Positions 1-8,462 of a stretch of DNA of 64,000 bases are shown here, one piece after another. The notes under the pieces were generated by a model. The model searched no databases, was not told the origin of the DNA, and was given only the letters and a program-made list of their open reading frames with translations. The stretch is from Alphaproteobacteria bacterium (GTDB taxonomy: Bacteria; Pseudomonadota; Alphaproteobacteria; CASFRQ01; SAAU01): NCBI GenBank assembly GCA_009929265.1, contig SAAU01000005.1, positions 1 through 64,000 of the forward strand. Direction: 5' to 3'. The position numbers were made by a program, and so were the translations under genes. Each line of letters starts with the position of its first letter. Positions within the stretch are counted from its first letter, which is position 1.

Positions 1-370
1 TGTTGCTATAGGTTCCCTTTGGACACGGAACGCAGGACGATAAATCCTGACTAGGTTGCTTTCCTGCCCCACATGTTAATTTGTTTTGTAAGGTTTTTGG
101 AAAAGTCTCAGCTGAATTTATATAGCAACTGCCACCTTCTGTTTTTCCTCTGCCACTTCCAAAACCCAAAAAGCCTTCTTGTTTGCCAACATTATGAGCA
201 GCGGCAATCCTATAAGTGCGTTTAAACTGTTTAGAAAGATGATTTAACTTGGAAAGATGATTTTCTTCATTTTGAGGAATTTTTTTTGAATAAACAGCCC
301 CATTAGAAGGCGTTGAAATCAAAGCGGAGACAAGAGCTAAGGAAAGGGACGAACTTATTTTTTGATTCAT
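1..370 (-). CDS. Secreted cysteine-rich protein, C-terminal part cut by window edge
   Basis: The reading frame starts at an ATG (minus strand, 370) behind a GAGG ribosome site and runs off the left edge, so only about 123 residues are visible. The N-terminus has a signal-peptide pattern (Lys4, then a Ser/Leu/Ala-rich stretch ending near Asn-Gly-Ala). After a charged linker, Cys residues appear in a CGAGKQ...SSCVPCPKGTYSN pattern. That resembles the Cys-Pro-x-Gly-Thr-Tyr-Ser units of GCC2/GCC3 (ephrin-receptor-like) repeats, which are mostly eukaryotic and are extracellular. Family assignment is tentative because only the first unit is visible. It is likely exported; its function is unknown. 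Confidence 0.6.
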   Translation of the reverse strand, partial: MNQKISSSLSLALVSALISTPSNGAVYSKKIPQNEENHLSKLNHLSKQFKRTYRIAAAHNVGKQEGFLGFGSGRGKTEGGSCYINSAETFPKTLQNKLTCGAGKQPSQDLSSCVPCPKGTYSN

Positions 371-387
371 AAAAAACCTCATTTTTT

Positions 388-415
388 AAAAAACTCTTTA
401 TTTTTCTCTAAGAGT
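388..415 (-). terminator. Probable terminator after rdgB
   Basis: On the minus strand ACTCTT pairs with AAGAGT (393-415) and is followed by a run of six T then A-rich sequence. It sits between rdgB and the next minus-strand gene. The stem is short and the confidence moderate. Confidence 0.45.
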
Positions 416-480
416 AAATCTTTTTAAGATAAAATTCAAGCCTTTTTAAAACCGAGAGCATATTCTTTTGTAAAAGATAT

Positions 481-1071
481 TTATTTATTAAAATCAAGGA
501 ATTCTTTAAGCTTTTGAAGGGCTTTTGCCCGATGAGAGATTTGATTTTTAAAATCAGCATCTAACTCTGCAAAGGTTAAGGAGCTTTCTTCTGGGATAAA
601 AATAGGATCATAGTCAAAGCCTCTTCCTTTTGAAGAAGGGGTGAGGGCAATTTTCCCAAAACAGGACGTTTCAAAAATAAAAGTTTCTGTTTCAGAGAGG
701 ACAAAGGCAATGGCACAAGTAAAATGGGCACTTCTATCATCAAACCCTTCTAACCTGCGGTTAATTTCGTCAAATACAGAAGGGAATCCCCCAAATTTTT
801 TTGCAAATCGAGCCGCATAAATTCCAGGTTCATTATTAAGGGCATGAATACAAAGACCGCTATCATCAGCAAGGGAAGGCAGATGTGTTTCCCTAAACGC
901 CCCTTTTGCTTTTAAAAGGGCGTTTTCTTTAAAGGTTAATCCTGTCTCTGCAATATCAGAGAATGGAATGTCTTGGAAGGTGATAGGGTCAAATCCTAAG
1001 GGGGTTAAAAGGTCTTTAAATTCTTTAATTTTTCCTAAGTTCTTGGAGGCAATATAAATTTTTTCAGTCAT
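481..1071 (-). CDS. rdgB: XTP/dITP diphosphatase (RdgB/HAM1 family)
   Basis: Cytosolic house-cleaning enzyme that hydrolyses dITP, XTP and ITP to monophosphates, keeping deaminated purines out of DNA. The 196-residue protein has the family landmarks in order: the N-terminal nucleotide-binding motif (SKNLGK), the ADDSGL metal-binding motif, GRGFDYDPIF in the middle, and SHRAKAL near the end. Length is normal for the family. A longer frame begins at 1137, but the ATG at 1071 has an AGGA site seven bases upstream and begins directly at the conserved core (MTEKIYIAS), so it is chosen. It stands alone between a truncated gene and the divergent ankyrin gene. Confidence 0.93.
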   Translation of the reverse strand: MTEKIYIASKNLGKIKEFKDLLTPLGFDPITFQDIPFSDIAETGLTFKENALLKAKGAFRETHLPSLADDSGLCIHALNNEPGIYAARFAKKFGGFPSVFDEINRRLEGFDDRSAHFTCAIAFVLSETETFIFETSCFGKIALTPSSKGRGFDYDPIFIPEESSLTFAELDADFKNQISHRAKALQKLKEFLDFNK

Positions 1072-1250
1072 AAATATCCTTTTAAGATTAAAAGATTTCT
1101 TTGAAAAAATTATTATATGTTTCGAAAGACAAAGCAAGTTTAAATAATAGAAATAAATATAGACAAAACACCTTTGATATGATAATCTCCTTTTTGAATA
1201 AAGTTTAAGGAATTTAAAAACGGAATTAATTTGAGATAGAGCTTTTTAAA

Positions 1251-2294
1251 ATGAGAAAAAGAGATAAATTTTTAATGAAGGCTATTGCCTTAAAAGACCT
1301 CAACCAAATGCGATTTGCACTATCTTTTTTAAAAGCAAATTTTAAGGTGAAGGATGAAGAAGGGATTACGCCTCTTATGCTTGCCGCCTATCAAGGCAAT
1401 ACGGAAATTTTAGAGGGAATTCTTTCTCAAGAAGGGATAGATTTTTCAAGAAAAGATGAAAACGGAATTGATGCTTTTGGGTGGGCCTTAAGAGGAGGAC
1501 ATATCGAATCGATAGACCTTCTTTTGGAAGATAAAAGGTTTAATAAATCCGCAGTTGAAGTTTTGCACCAATGTTGTGATGAAAAGTGTTGGAAGGTTGC
1601 CGAATCTCTTTTATTTAAATTTAACTTTACAAAATCAATCAACACGCCAGATGAAAAAGGACGCACTCTTTTATTTAAAGGAATCACTCATCGGCAAAAA
1701 AACTTTGTAAGATTGCTTTTAGAAAATAAGTTTTTGGACCTAAATGGGTGCGATAAATTGGGATCAAATCCTTTCCTTTATGCCATTGCAACGCGTGATT
1801 TGGATTTTGTTAATTTATTCCTTTCTCTTCCTGAAACCGAAATTTCTTTTAGAAACAAAACAAAAGACACGGCTTTAATTATCTCATCAATGTTTCGCTT
1901 TACGGAAGGGGTGGAGCGGTTAATAAAAATCCCCTCTATTGATGTAAATGCGCAAAATATTTACGGAGAAACGGCGCTTCATTGGGCTGTTTTGAATGGA
2001 GATTCAAAAATCTTAAAATTGCTTCTTTCTCATAAAGACATTGATCTTAATTTAAAAGATAAACATCTAGAGACCCCTCTTAAAAAAGCTGTTTGTTGTG
2101 AGAATTATGAATGTGTCACTTTGCTCGCGTCTCATCCAAAGGCCAATTTATTCCTTAAAGATGAAAACGATCAAACGGTTTTAGATTTTGCTTTTTCAAA
2201 GAAAAACACAAAAATTATCCAAACGCTTCAAAAAATAAAAGAGGAAAAAAACCTTTTGTCCTCTTATTTAATGAATCAACGTCAATATGGATAA
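1251..2294 (+). CDS. Ankyrin-repeat protein
   Basis: A 347-residue protein made almost entirely of about eight ankyrin units between residues 38 and 335. Examples are EGITPLMLAAYQGN and GETALHWAVLNGD, each followed by a helix of the type ILKLLLSHKDIDLN. No signal peptide or transmembrane segment is visible. Ankyrin proteins bind other proteins, and in host-associated bacteria they are often effectors, but nothing here proves secretion. The ribosome site before the chosen ATG is weak; an internal ATG nine codons in is an alternative. The next gene, 80 bases downstream on the same strand, is an unknown protein and may be co-transcribed. Confidence 0.85.
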   Translation: MRKRDKFLMKAIALKDLNQMRFALSFLKANFKVKDEEGITPLMLAAYQGNTEILEGILSQEGIDFSRKDENGIDAFGWALRGGHIESIDLLLEDKRFNKSAVEVLHQCCDEKCWKVAESLLFKFNFTKSINTPDEKGRTLLFKGITHRQKNFVRLLLENKFLDLNGCDKLGSNPFLYAIATRDLDFVNLFLSLPETEISFRNKTKDTALIISSMFRFTEGVERLIKIPSIDVNAQNIYGETALHWAVLNGDSKILKLLLSHKDIDLNLKDKHLETPLKKAVCCENYECVTLLASHPKANLFLKDENDQTVLDFAFSKKNTKIIQTLQKIKEEKNLLSSYLMNQRQYG

Positions 2295-2374
2295 TCCTTT
2301 GGCAAAAAAACAAATAATTTAAGGAAAACCCAAAAAAACATCAAAAAACAGATTAAATAAAAAAAGGATGAAAA

Positions 2375-3595
2375 ATGAAGAATACTCCCCTTCTTCTTTC
2401 GGATCCAAAGGAACTTTCAAGAAGATATAAAAGTGAAAGTTTTATCAGCTTTGGAGAACGAAATAAAAAAACGCAAGAAAATGAATTTGGTTGGAAAGAA
2501 GCAACTTCGCTTTCCAAAGATGAAGCCTGTCTGTTCTTTTTAAATGGAGATGCAGCCTCGACTCCGCCCTCTGCAAATGGTATTTCAAAATGTCTTTATG
2601 AAATTTTTTCAGAGGATAAAGATTCTGTTGTTGAAAACGGGGTTGGATTTCATTTATATAGCTCCTATTACAATTTTACTGAAACGTATGATTCTTATAA
2701 GGCAAGAACTATTTTCTCTTGTCAAAAAAAACAAGCCAATATTAAGGATTGTTTTGTTGAAACAAGGGAAGAGGCTTTGCCAAAATATGCTGAGGATTTA
2801 TATAAAATTATCCTAAAGGATAGAGTGAGCCAAGAAGGCAAAAAACTTCCCGTCAAAGAAGCGTGCCGAAATGTGCGTAAGGTGACTTTTTTACTTTATT
2901 GTCATGGGACCTATGCGTTTTTAAAAATGGAAGAAATTCTTGAGAATAACTTAAAAGAATTAGGATATTCCACAAAAGAGCGCGAACTTATTGAGAAAAA
3001 TCTGTTTGCTGTTTCTTGTGCCTCTCCTGTTGTGCCTCAAGGGATTACGAAAACGTCTTTAGTTTCAATTTTTTCTTTGGCTGATAGATTTGTTGAAGAA
3101 AATAATGGAAGCCGTTTAAAGCAGAATTTAATTCAATTAAATAGAGAGAAAAAATATAAAAACGGGCTGGCTCTTAATTTATTGGATATTTCTGAAAATG
3201 AAAAGCTCATTACAATTAACAATATGTTAAAGGGGGAAAGTTATCCTTTTGGGCACCATGATTTATGGCCCTATATTCGCAGAGAGCCTTTGGGAAGGAC
3301 CTCAGAAGCACAGGATTTATCGCTCTTTGTGCGCCGCGTTTTGCGATCTGCCATGATGAATTCTTTGGCGCAAAATGAATGCTATACGCCGCTTCCTTCT
3401 TTAAATAAGCTTTATTTTCAAAATGAAAAACATCCTTTATGGACGAAAGAAAAGAAAGCTGAAAGTAGGTTTGTTATTGTCATGAAAAAAAATGGGGATG
3501 AGTTAAAACAAGAAATGCTTGCTATTTCTCCATCTCCTTCTGACGAAAGGATAGATTTAAAGCATAAATTTTCAGAAGTAGCTTATGCTCGTTAA
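2375..3595 (+). CDS. Uncharacterised 406-residue protein, possibly hydrolase-like
   Basis: Not recognised. It begins at an ATG preceded by AAAAAAAGGATG and ends at a clear terminator. There is no signal peptide or membrane segment. The central part (FLLYCHGTYAFLKMEE, residues about 173-188, then FAVSCASPV) resembles the strand-elbow-helix and next strand of an alpha/beta hydrolase, but the nucleophile position reads His-Gly-Thr rather than Gly-x-Ser-x-Gly. If the fold is correct it may be inactive. It shares direction with the upstream ankyrin gene, which suggests a small accessory operon. The hydrolase idea is a guess from pattern only. Confidence 0.55.
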   Translation: MKNTPLLLSDPKELSRRYKSESFISFGERNKKTQENEFGWKEATSLSKDEACLFFLNGDAASTPPSANGISKCLYEIFSEDKDSVVENGVGFHLYSSYYNFTETYDSYKARTIFSCQKKQANIKDCFVETREEALPKYAEDLYKIILKDRVSQEGKKLPVKEACRNVRKVTFLLYCHGTYAFLKMEEILENNLKELGYSTKERELIEKNLFAVSCASPVVPQGITKTSLVSIFSLADRFVEENNGSRLKQNLIQLNREKKYKNGLALNLLDISENEKLITINNMLKGESYPFGHHDLWPYIRREPLGRTSEAQDLSLFVRRVLRSAMMNSLAQNECYTPLPSLNKLYFQNEKHPLWTKEKKAESRFVIVMKKNGDELKQEMLAISPSPSDERIDLKHKFSEVAYAR

Positions 3596-3617
3596 GTTAA
3601 GGTGTGTAAAATAAAAG

Positions 3618-3648
3618 AGCCTCTCTTGATTTAGGGAGGCTTTTTTTT
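3618..3648 (+). terminator. Intrinsic terminator between convergent genes
   Basis: AGCCTCTC pairs with GGGAGGCT (one G-T pair) across an eight-base loop, followed by eight T. The minus strand also gives a T-rich tail, so it may serve asd as well. Confidence 0.8.
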
Positions 3649-3651
3649 GAA

Positions 3652-4695
3652 CTATTTTCTTAATAATTTAGGGTAAAGGTGTTTTTTAACAAGGCCCATT
3701 TCAACGGCTTTTTGCGCAATACGCACCGCGTTTAGGGCCGCCCCAATTCGAAGGTTGTCAGCCACACACCAAAGGCATAGGCCGTTTTCAAAGGCAATAT
3801 CTTTCCGAATGCGTCCCACATAAACAGGATTTTTCCCCGCAGCTTCCAAAGGGGTGGGGTAATCATAGGCATCTATCATATCTTGAACAATAACGCCAGA
3901 GGTTTGACTTAAAACTTCTATGGCTTTTTGAGGACAAATAGGGGCTTCAAATTCAATTGAAAGCGCCTCTGAATGGCCTGTATCAACAGGAACGCGAACG
4001 GCCGTACAACTGATTGGAAAATCATCAGAAAGGTGAAGGATTTTTCGTGTTTCAAAGACGACTTTCATCTCTTCTCCCGTATAGCCATTTTCGCAAAACG
4101 TATCAATTTGAGGAAGGACATTAAAGGCAATCGGTTTTTTAAATTTTTTTGAAGTAAATTTTTCTCCTTGAAGGGCCGCTTTTGTATTTTCGTAAAGCTC
4201 TGAAACAGCCTCGCTTCCTGCCCCGCTTGTGGCTTGATACGTGCTGACAATTAAGCGCTTCAAGGGGCTGATTTTTTTAAGAGCGTTGAGGACAGGCATA
4301 ATTTGTGACGTTGAACAGTTTGGGTTTGCCAAAATGCCGTGGTGGGCTTTCATATCTTCATCATTCACCCCAACAAGAATAAGAGGGGTTTCTTTATCCA
4401 AACGAAACGCTTTTGAATTATCAATAAAGAGGGCCCCTTTTTGAACCGCAATCGGGCCAAACTTTAAGCTAGCCTCTGTTCCTGCGGAGGCCAAAACAAT
4501 ATCAATATCATCAAAGCTGTTTTCGGTAGCCTCTTCAACTTCCAAAAATTCTCCCTTAAAGCAGACTTTTTTCCCTTTGCTTTTTTCACTGGCAAGGGGT
4601 TTGAGGGTTTTAATAGGGAAGTTTTCCTCTTCTAAAATTTGGAGCATTTTTTGTCCGACAAGACCGGTTGCTCCCAAAAGTGCGACAGAATACAT
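3652..4695 (-). CDS. asd: Aspartate-semialdehyde dehydrogenase
   Basis: Reduces aspartyl phosphate to aspartate semialdehyde with NADPH, the branch point to lysine/diaminopimelate, threonine and methionine. The 347-residue protein starts with the Rossmann motif GATGLVG. It has the catalytic cysteine in NPNCSTSQ (Cys127), the ATSGAGSEA segment, and the substrate-binding RVPVDTGHSEA motif. Length is normal. It is transcribed alone towards the terminator at 3618. In a low-GC, possibly reduced genome, keeping asd fits the need for diaminopimelate in peptidoglycan. Confidence 0.95.
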   Translation of the reverse strand: MYSVALLGATGLVGQKMLQILEEENFPIKTLKPLASEKSKGKKVCFKGEFLEVEEATENSFDDIDIVLASAGTEASLKFGPIAVQKGALFIDNSKAFRLDKETPLILVGVNDEDMKAHHGILANPNCSTSQIMPVLNALKKISPLKRLIVSTYQATSGAGSEAVSELYENTKAALQGEKFTSKKFKKPIAFNVLPQIDTFCENGYTGEEMKVVFETRKILHLSDDFPISCTAVRVPVDTGHSEALSIEFEAPICPQKAIEVLSQTSGVIVQDMIDAYDYPTPLEAAGKNPVYVGRIRKDIAFENGLCLWCVADNLRIGAALNAVRIAQKAVEMGLVKKHLYPKLLRK

Positions 4696-4774
4696 ATATT
4701 TTTAAGTCCTTATACGAATATTTTATATTCCTTTTCTATAAGACACTCTTTAAAAAAGAGCAAGGAAAAAAGAA

Positions 4775-5554
4775 TTATTGAAGGGCTCCTATTTCAGGGA
4801 AAATAGATTCGAAATTTGAATCGTGTCCAGCTCCTTTTATATAGGTGATGTTTTTAGAATCCAAAACCACCGATTGAATAAGAAAGGGAGGGATGACTTT
4901 GTCTTTTGTTCCGACATAATGGTGTTGCGGAAAAGAGCTGAGTTTCTTTTTGTAAGAGGCTACATCTAAAGAATCCGAAAGAGGCAGAAGCTTTTTCGTT
5001 TTCGTCCAAAGGCCGTGGTTTAGGTTGCCAGAGAGGGTGATAATCTTTTTGACAGAAAGGTCATCATATAAAACAGCAAGAAGGCACGCAATCGCGCCCC
5101 CGCCCGAATATCCAATAAGGATTAAAGGACGATTTTGTGTTTTTTGTTCCAGAGCCTCTTTTATACTTTGAAGGACTTTTTTGGAAAAGCGCCCTGTGGT
5201 CCAATCTTTTGGATTGCACGCAGAGTCTTTTGTAAATTGGCAGGGACGGGCCAAATAAAGCACGTGAGGGGAAGGATCTTTAAGGGCTAAATCCCGCATA
5301 AAAGAGCTGTGTGGCGTCGGGTCATAGGAGGGGTATCCCATGGGGGTATAGGCGTGTCCATCTCCCTCAATATAGACCTTGATAGGAAGGGAAGAATCTT
5401 CTTTTTGAGCCTGTTTTTCAAAATAAAAAATCCGAAAAGAAGAGGTTTGTATCGTGCCTTTTTGAAACTCTGACGGAAGCTGAAAGCTATGGCACGCGCC
5501 CAAAAGAAGAAGGGCGGCCCCTAAAAAAGAAACAGATTTTTTTAAAAAAGTCAT
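4775..5554 (-). CDS. Alpha/beta-hydrolase lipoprotein
   Basis: The chosen ATG (5554) has AGGG ten bases upstream and gives a classic lipoprotein signal: FLKKSVSFLGAALLLLGAC with a lipobox ending in Cys. An in-frame upstream ATG at 5599 would bury this signal, so it is rejected. The mature domain has an alpha/beta-hydrolase nucleophile elbow (GYSGGG), a later Asp (GTKDKVIPP) and a C-terminal His (GAGHDSNF), forming a plausible catalytic triad. Four Cys lie outside these motifs (two in FTKDSACNPKD and nearby). Substrate unknown; probably a membrane-anchored esterase or lipase-like enzyme facing the periplasm. Confidence 0.75.
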   Translation of the reverse strand: MTFLKKSVSFLGAALLLLGACHSFQLPSEFQKGTIQTSSFRIFYFEKQAQKEDSSLPIKVYIEGDGHAYTPMGYPSYDPTPHSSFMRDLALKDPSPHVLYLARPCQFTKDSACNPKDWTTGRFSKKVLQSIKEALEQKTQNRPLILIGYSGGGAIACLLAVLYDDLSVKKIITLSGNLNHGLWTKTKKLLPLSDSLDVASYKKKLSSFPQHHYVGTKDKVIPPFLIQSVVLDSKNITYIKGAGHDSNFESIFPEIGALQ

Positions 5555-5637
5555 CAATATTTTCCCTAAAAAAAGAATGCTTCTCAAAAGGTAAAACACA
5601 TTGCTTAAAAAAACGAGTCTTTTTTCACAAAAAAAGA

Positions 5638-5666
5638 TTGATTTTTGTTTTGAAGTTTGATATATC
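5638..5666 (+). promoter_or_regulatory. Candidate sigma70 promoter for tRNA-Leu
   Basis: TTGATT and TATATC are separated by 17 bases and lie 33 bases before the tRNA. Confidence 0.45.
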
Positions 5667-5698
5667 CAAAGAACCTTTTGAAAAAAAGGTTTGGCTAT

Positions 5699-5783
5699 GC
5701 GGCCGTGGCGGAACTGGTAGACGCGCAGCGTTGAGGTCGCTGTGGGGAGACCCGTGAAAGTTCGATTCTTTTCGGTCGCACCA
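5699..5783 (+). tRNA. tRNA-Leu, anticodon GAG
   Basis: A class II tRNA with a seven-pair acceptor stem (GCGGCCG with CGGTCGC, one G-T pair), an anticodon stem CAGCG/CGCTG enclosing TTGAGGT (anticodon GAG), a long variable arm, a T arm with TTCGATT, and an encoded CCA end. Confidence 0.95.
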
Positions 5784-5791
5784 AATTAAGG

Positions 5792-5823
5792 AAACCGTTG
5801 GATTTTTTCCAGCGGTTTTTTTA
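5792..5823 (+). terminator. Intrinsic terminator after tRNA-Leu
   Basis: AACCGTTGGA pairs with TCCAGCGGTT (one G-T pair), followed by a T-run. Confidence 0.8.
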
Positions 5824-5926
5824 TATTTAAAATTTATAAAAAAGGAAAATTTTTAAGCTTTAATATTTGCAAAACAAAAGCCTTTATGCCATCCTGATAA
5901 AAAAAGAAAACATAGGGAGAGAAAAA

Positions 5927-6343
5927 ATGAGTTCTCCACTTGAGAGTCCGGAATACTTAGAAGCCTTAAAAATCATTGAAGATTTGTCTCAAGATTATGA
6001 AAAGAATGCTTTAAGCGAAGTTCAAGAGATGGAAGATATTTTTAGTCAAGCTCAAAGGGATAAAGACATCACTTTATTGACCAAAGATCTTTTTCGAAAA
6101 GCACACGATATGAAGGGGCAGGGGATCACTTTTGGGTATCCTTTGATTACCTTTGTGGGCAATCACCTCTGCCGATATTTAGAAAACAAAACTGTTTTAT
6201 CAGAGTCTCTTTTGAAAGGGGTCAGATTTCATTTAGATATTATTTCTAAAATTTTTGAAGATAAAATCAAATCAGAAGAGAGCCCTTTGGCAGAAGAAAT
6301 AATCGAACAGGTAAAAAAGTTTGATATTGATTTACAAAGATGA
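5927..6343 (+). CDS. Stand-alone histidine phosphotransfer (Hpt) protein
   Basis: A 138-residue, largely helical protein. The ATG at 5927 follows GGGAGAG by six bases; an upstream in-frame ATG at 5867 lacks a ribosome site. Residues 56-64 read KAHDMKGQG, the Hpt motif H-x-x-K-G, with His60 the likely phosphorylated residue. Hpt proteins shuttle phosphate between a hybrid kinase receiver and another receiver. Here it is the first gene of a three-gene set with an OmpR-type regulator and an EnvZ-type kinase. That kinase has no receiver domain of its own, so the Hpt partner may be the neighbouring regulator or a hybrid kinase elsewhere. Confidence 0.8.
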   Translation: MSSPLESPEYLEALKIIEDLSQDYEKNALSEVQEMEDIFSQAQRDKDITLLTKDLFRKAHDMKGQGITFGYPLITFVGNHLCRYLENKTVLSESLLKGVRFHLDIISKIFEDKIKSEESPLAEEIIEQVKKFDIDLQR

Positions 6344-6376
6344 TAGGCTTAGATGCTGTTAAAAGGAGGAAACTTT

Positions 6377-7066
6377 ATGTCTGAAACAGAAAAATATCAT
6401 ATCCTTGTTGTCGATGACGATGAAAGATTGTTAAAACTGCTTTCTAAGTATTTAAAAGAGAATAGTTTTAAGGTTTCAACAGCGTCAAATGCAAAAGAAG
6501 CAAGAGCGTTGGTTGCCGAATTTATCTTTGATCTTATGGTTGTGGATGTGATGATGCCAGGGGAATCTGGAACCTCTTTAACACAAAGTTTTCGTGAACA
6601 AGGAATTGAAACTCCGATTTTAATGTTGACCGCAATGAGTGAGTTAAACGATAGAATTATCGGCCTTGAAAGTGGGGCAGATGATTATTTGACAAAGCCT
6701 TTTGATCCTAGAGAACTTTTGCTTCGCCTTCAAAGTATTCTAAGACGGGCCCGTCTTAAAACGCCTCAGAAACGAGGGGTTGTTCATTTGGGATCTTCCG
6801 AATATCATATTGAACGCGGGGAATTGTTTAAGGAAGGCAAGCTTGTCTCTTTAACAAGTGTGGAATCTGTTTTACTAAAGTATCTCGTCGAAAACGCTGA
6901 AAAGGAAGTCTTGCGCGAAGATTTAGGAAAGCTAACCCAAAACGGAAACGAACGCACGATTGATGTTCAAATTACCCGCCTAAGACGCAAAATTGAAGAC
7001 GACCCTAAAACGCCGCGTTATCTTCAAACGGTCAGAGGGAAAGGGTATATTCTTCTGCCTGATTAA
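6377..7066 (+). CDS. OmpR/PhoB-family response regulator
   Basis: A 229-residue two-domain regulator. The receiver has the acidic pair (VVDDDE), phospho-acceptor Asp57 (VVDVMMPG), Thr in MLTAMSE and Lys in YLTKPFDPREL. The C-terminal winged helix carries the family pattern (VSLTSVESVLLKYL, then DVQITRLRRKIEDDP and VRGKGYIL). Start: ATG 6377 behind AAAAGGAGG. It is followed after 22 bases by a sensor kinase, its probable cognate partner, as in alphaproteobacterial OmpR/EnvZ-like pairs. Targets are unknown. Confidence 0.93.
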   Translation: MSETEKYHILVVDDDERLLKLLSKYLKENSFKVSTASNAKEARALVAEFIFDLMVVDVMMPGESGTSLTQSFREQGIETPILMLTAMSELNDRIIGLESGADDYLTKPFDPRELLLRLQSILRRARLKTPQKRGVVHLGSSEYHIERGELFKEGKLVSLTSVESVLLKYLVENAEKEVLREDLGKLTQNGNERTIDVQITRLRRKIEDDPKTPRYLQTVRGKGYILLPD

Positions 7067-7088
7067 ACAAAAAGCAAAGAGATGATGA

Positions 7089-8414
7089 ATGAAATTTTAT
7101 AAAAAGATAAAACGTTTTATTTTTCCAAAAAGTCTTTTATTTAGATTTTTGCTTATTTTAATTGTGCCTCTTGTTTCGCTTCAGTTGGTAATGAGTGAAT
7201 ATTTCTATGATAATCACTGGGGATCAATTAGTCGCCGTTTAGCTTTAAGTATTACAGGGGAAATTCAAACCCTTATTACCTTGAAAGAACAAGGGATAGA
7301 GGAAGAACATTTTTCTGAATTGTTAGATGAATTGTTTGATGAAAATTTAAGTCTGTTCGTTTCCTTTTACCCAAATCAAATGCTGCAATATCCTTTGCCA
7401 GAAAGAGACGGAACGCTTGTCCTAAAAGCTCTTCGAAGGTCATTACAGCAGTTAAAGTATCCTTTTTACGTGGAGGAATTTTTAGAGGAAAAATACGTCC
7501 TTATTTTTGTAGAAACCCCAAAAGGCCTTTATCAAATTCGTGTGCCACAAAAACGGTTTTATAGCTCAACGGCGTATATTTTTATTTTATGGCTTATTGG
7601 CACCTCTATTGTGGTGTTTTTAATCTCTTTCTTGTTTATGAAAAATCAAATCCGTCCGATGATACGTCTTGCTGAAGCAGCAGATCTTTTTGGGCGTGGA
7701 CGAACGGCTTTTGACTTTAAGCCAGAAGGGGCTTTTGAAGTGAGGCGCGCAGGGGAAGCTTTCTTAGAAATGAAAGAGCGTCTTCAAAAATATTTACAAG
7801 AACGAACGAATATGTTGGCCGGAATTTCTCATGATTTAAGGACTCCTTTGACGCGGATGAATTTGGAACTTTCTATGATGGGAAACAAGGAAGAGGTTTC
7901 TGATTTATTAGACGATGTTTCTGAAATGAAAAATATGATAGAAGGGTATCTTACTTTTGCAAGAGGCGAGGGGAAAGAGGCCCCTATTTTAACCGATTCC
8001 ACAACGTTGATTAAGGCGGTTGTTAATAAATTGCGTCGCGCAGGGCAAGAAATTGATCTTCATATTGAAGGACACCAAGACATTTTGGTTCGGCCGCAAG
8101 ATATGATGCGGGCTATTACAAATTTTCTTTCAAATTCAAATCGTTATGCAAAAACAACGTATTTAAGAGCTGGGGTTTCTGGAAAATATTTTGAAATTAT
8201 TGTGGATGACGATGGTCCTGGAATTGCCAAAAAAGAACGCAAAAATGTGTTTAAGGCATTTTATCGATTAGATAAATCTAGAAATAGTAAGACAGGAGGG
8301 GTCGGGTTGGGCCTTTCTATCAGTCGAGATATTATTCTTTCTCACGGAGGGGAAATCTATTTGGAAGATAGTCCCTTCGGAGGATTACGTGTGCGTGTGC
8401 TTCTTCCTTTGTAA
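7089..8414 (+). CDS. EnvZ-like sensor histidine kinase
   Basis: An inner-membrane kinase of 441 residues. It has a membrane segment near residues 17-36, a periplasmic sensor region of about 120 residues and a second membrane segment near 160-181. A HAMP linker follows, then a dimerisation domain with phospho-accepting His248 (SHDLRTPLTR), an N box (NFLSNSNRYAK), and the ATP-lid motifs DDDGPGI and GVGLGLSI. There is no receiver or Hpt domain, so it should signal by a simple two-step relay to the adjacent OmpR-type regulator. The signal sensed cannot be told from sequence. Confidence 0.92.
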   Translation: MKFYKKIKRFIFPKSLLFRFLLILIVPLVSLQLVMSEYFYDNHWGSISRRLALSITGEIQTLITLKEQGIEEEHFSELLDELFDENLSLFVSFYPNQMLQYPLPERDGTLVLKALRRSLQQLKYPFYVEEFLEEKYVLIFVETPKGLYQIRVPQKRFYSSTAYIFILWLIGTSIVVFLISFLFMKNQIRPMIRLAEAADLFGRGRTAFDFKPEGAFEVRRAGEAFLEMKERLQKYLQERTNMLAGISHDLRTPLTRMNLELSMMGNKEEVSDLLDDVSEMKNMIEGYLTFARGEGKEAPILTDSTTLIKAVVNKLRRAGQEIDLHIEGHQDILVRPQDMMRAITNFLSNSNRYAKTTYLRAGVSGKYFEIIVDDDGPGIAKKERKNVFKAFYRLDKSRNSKTGGVGLGLSISRDIILSHGGEIYLEDSPFGGLRVRVLLPL

Positions 8415-8462
8415 GGGGGAGAAAAAAGAAGCATTTAATTTAAATTTATAAGGGGAAATAAA

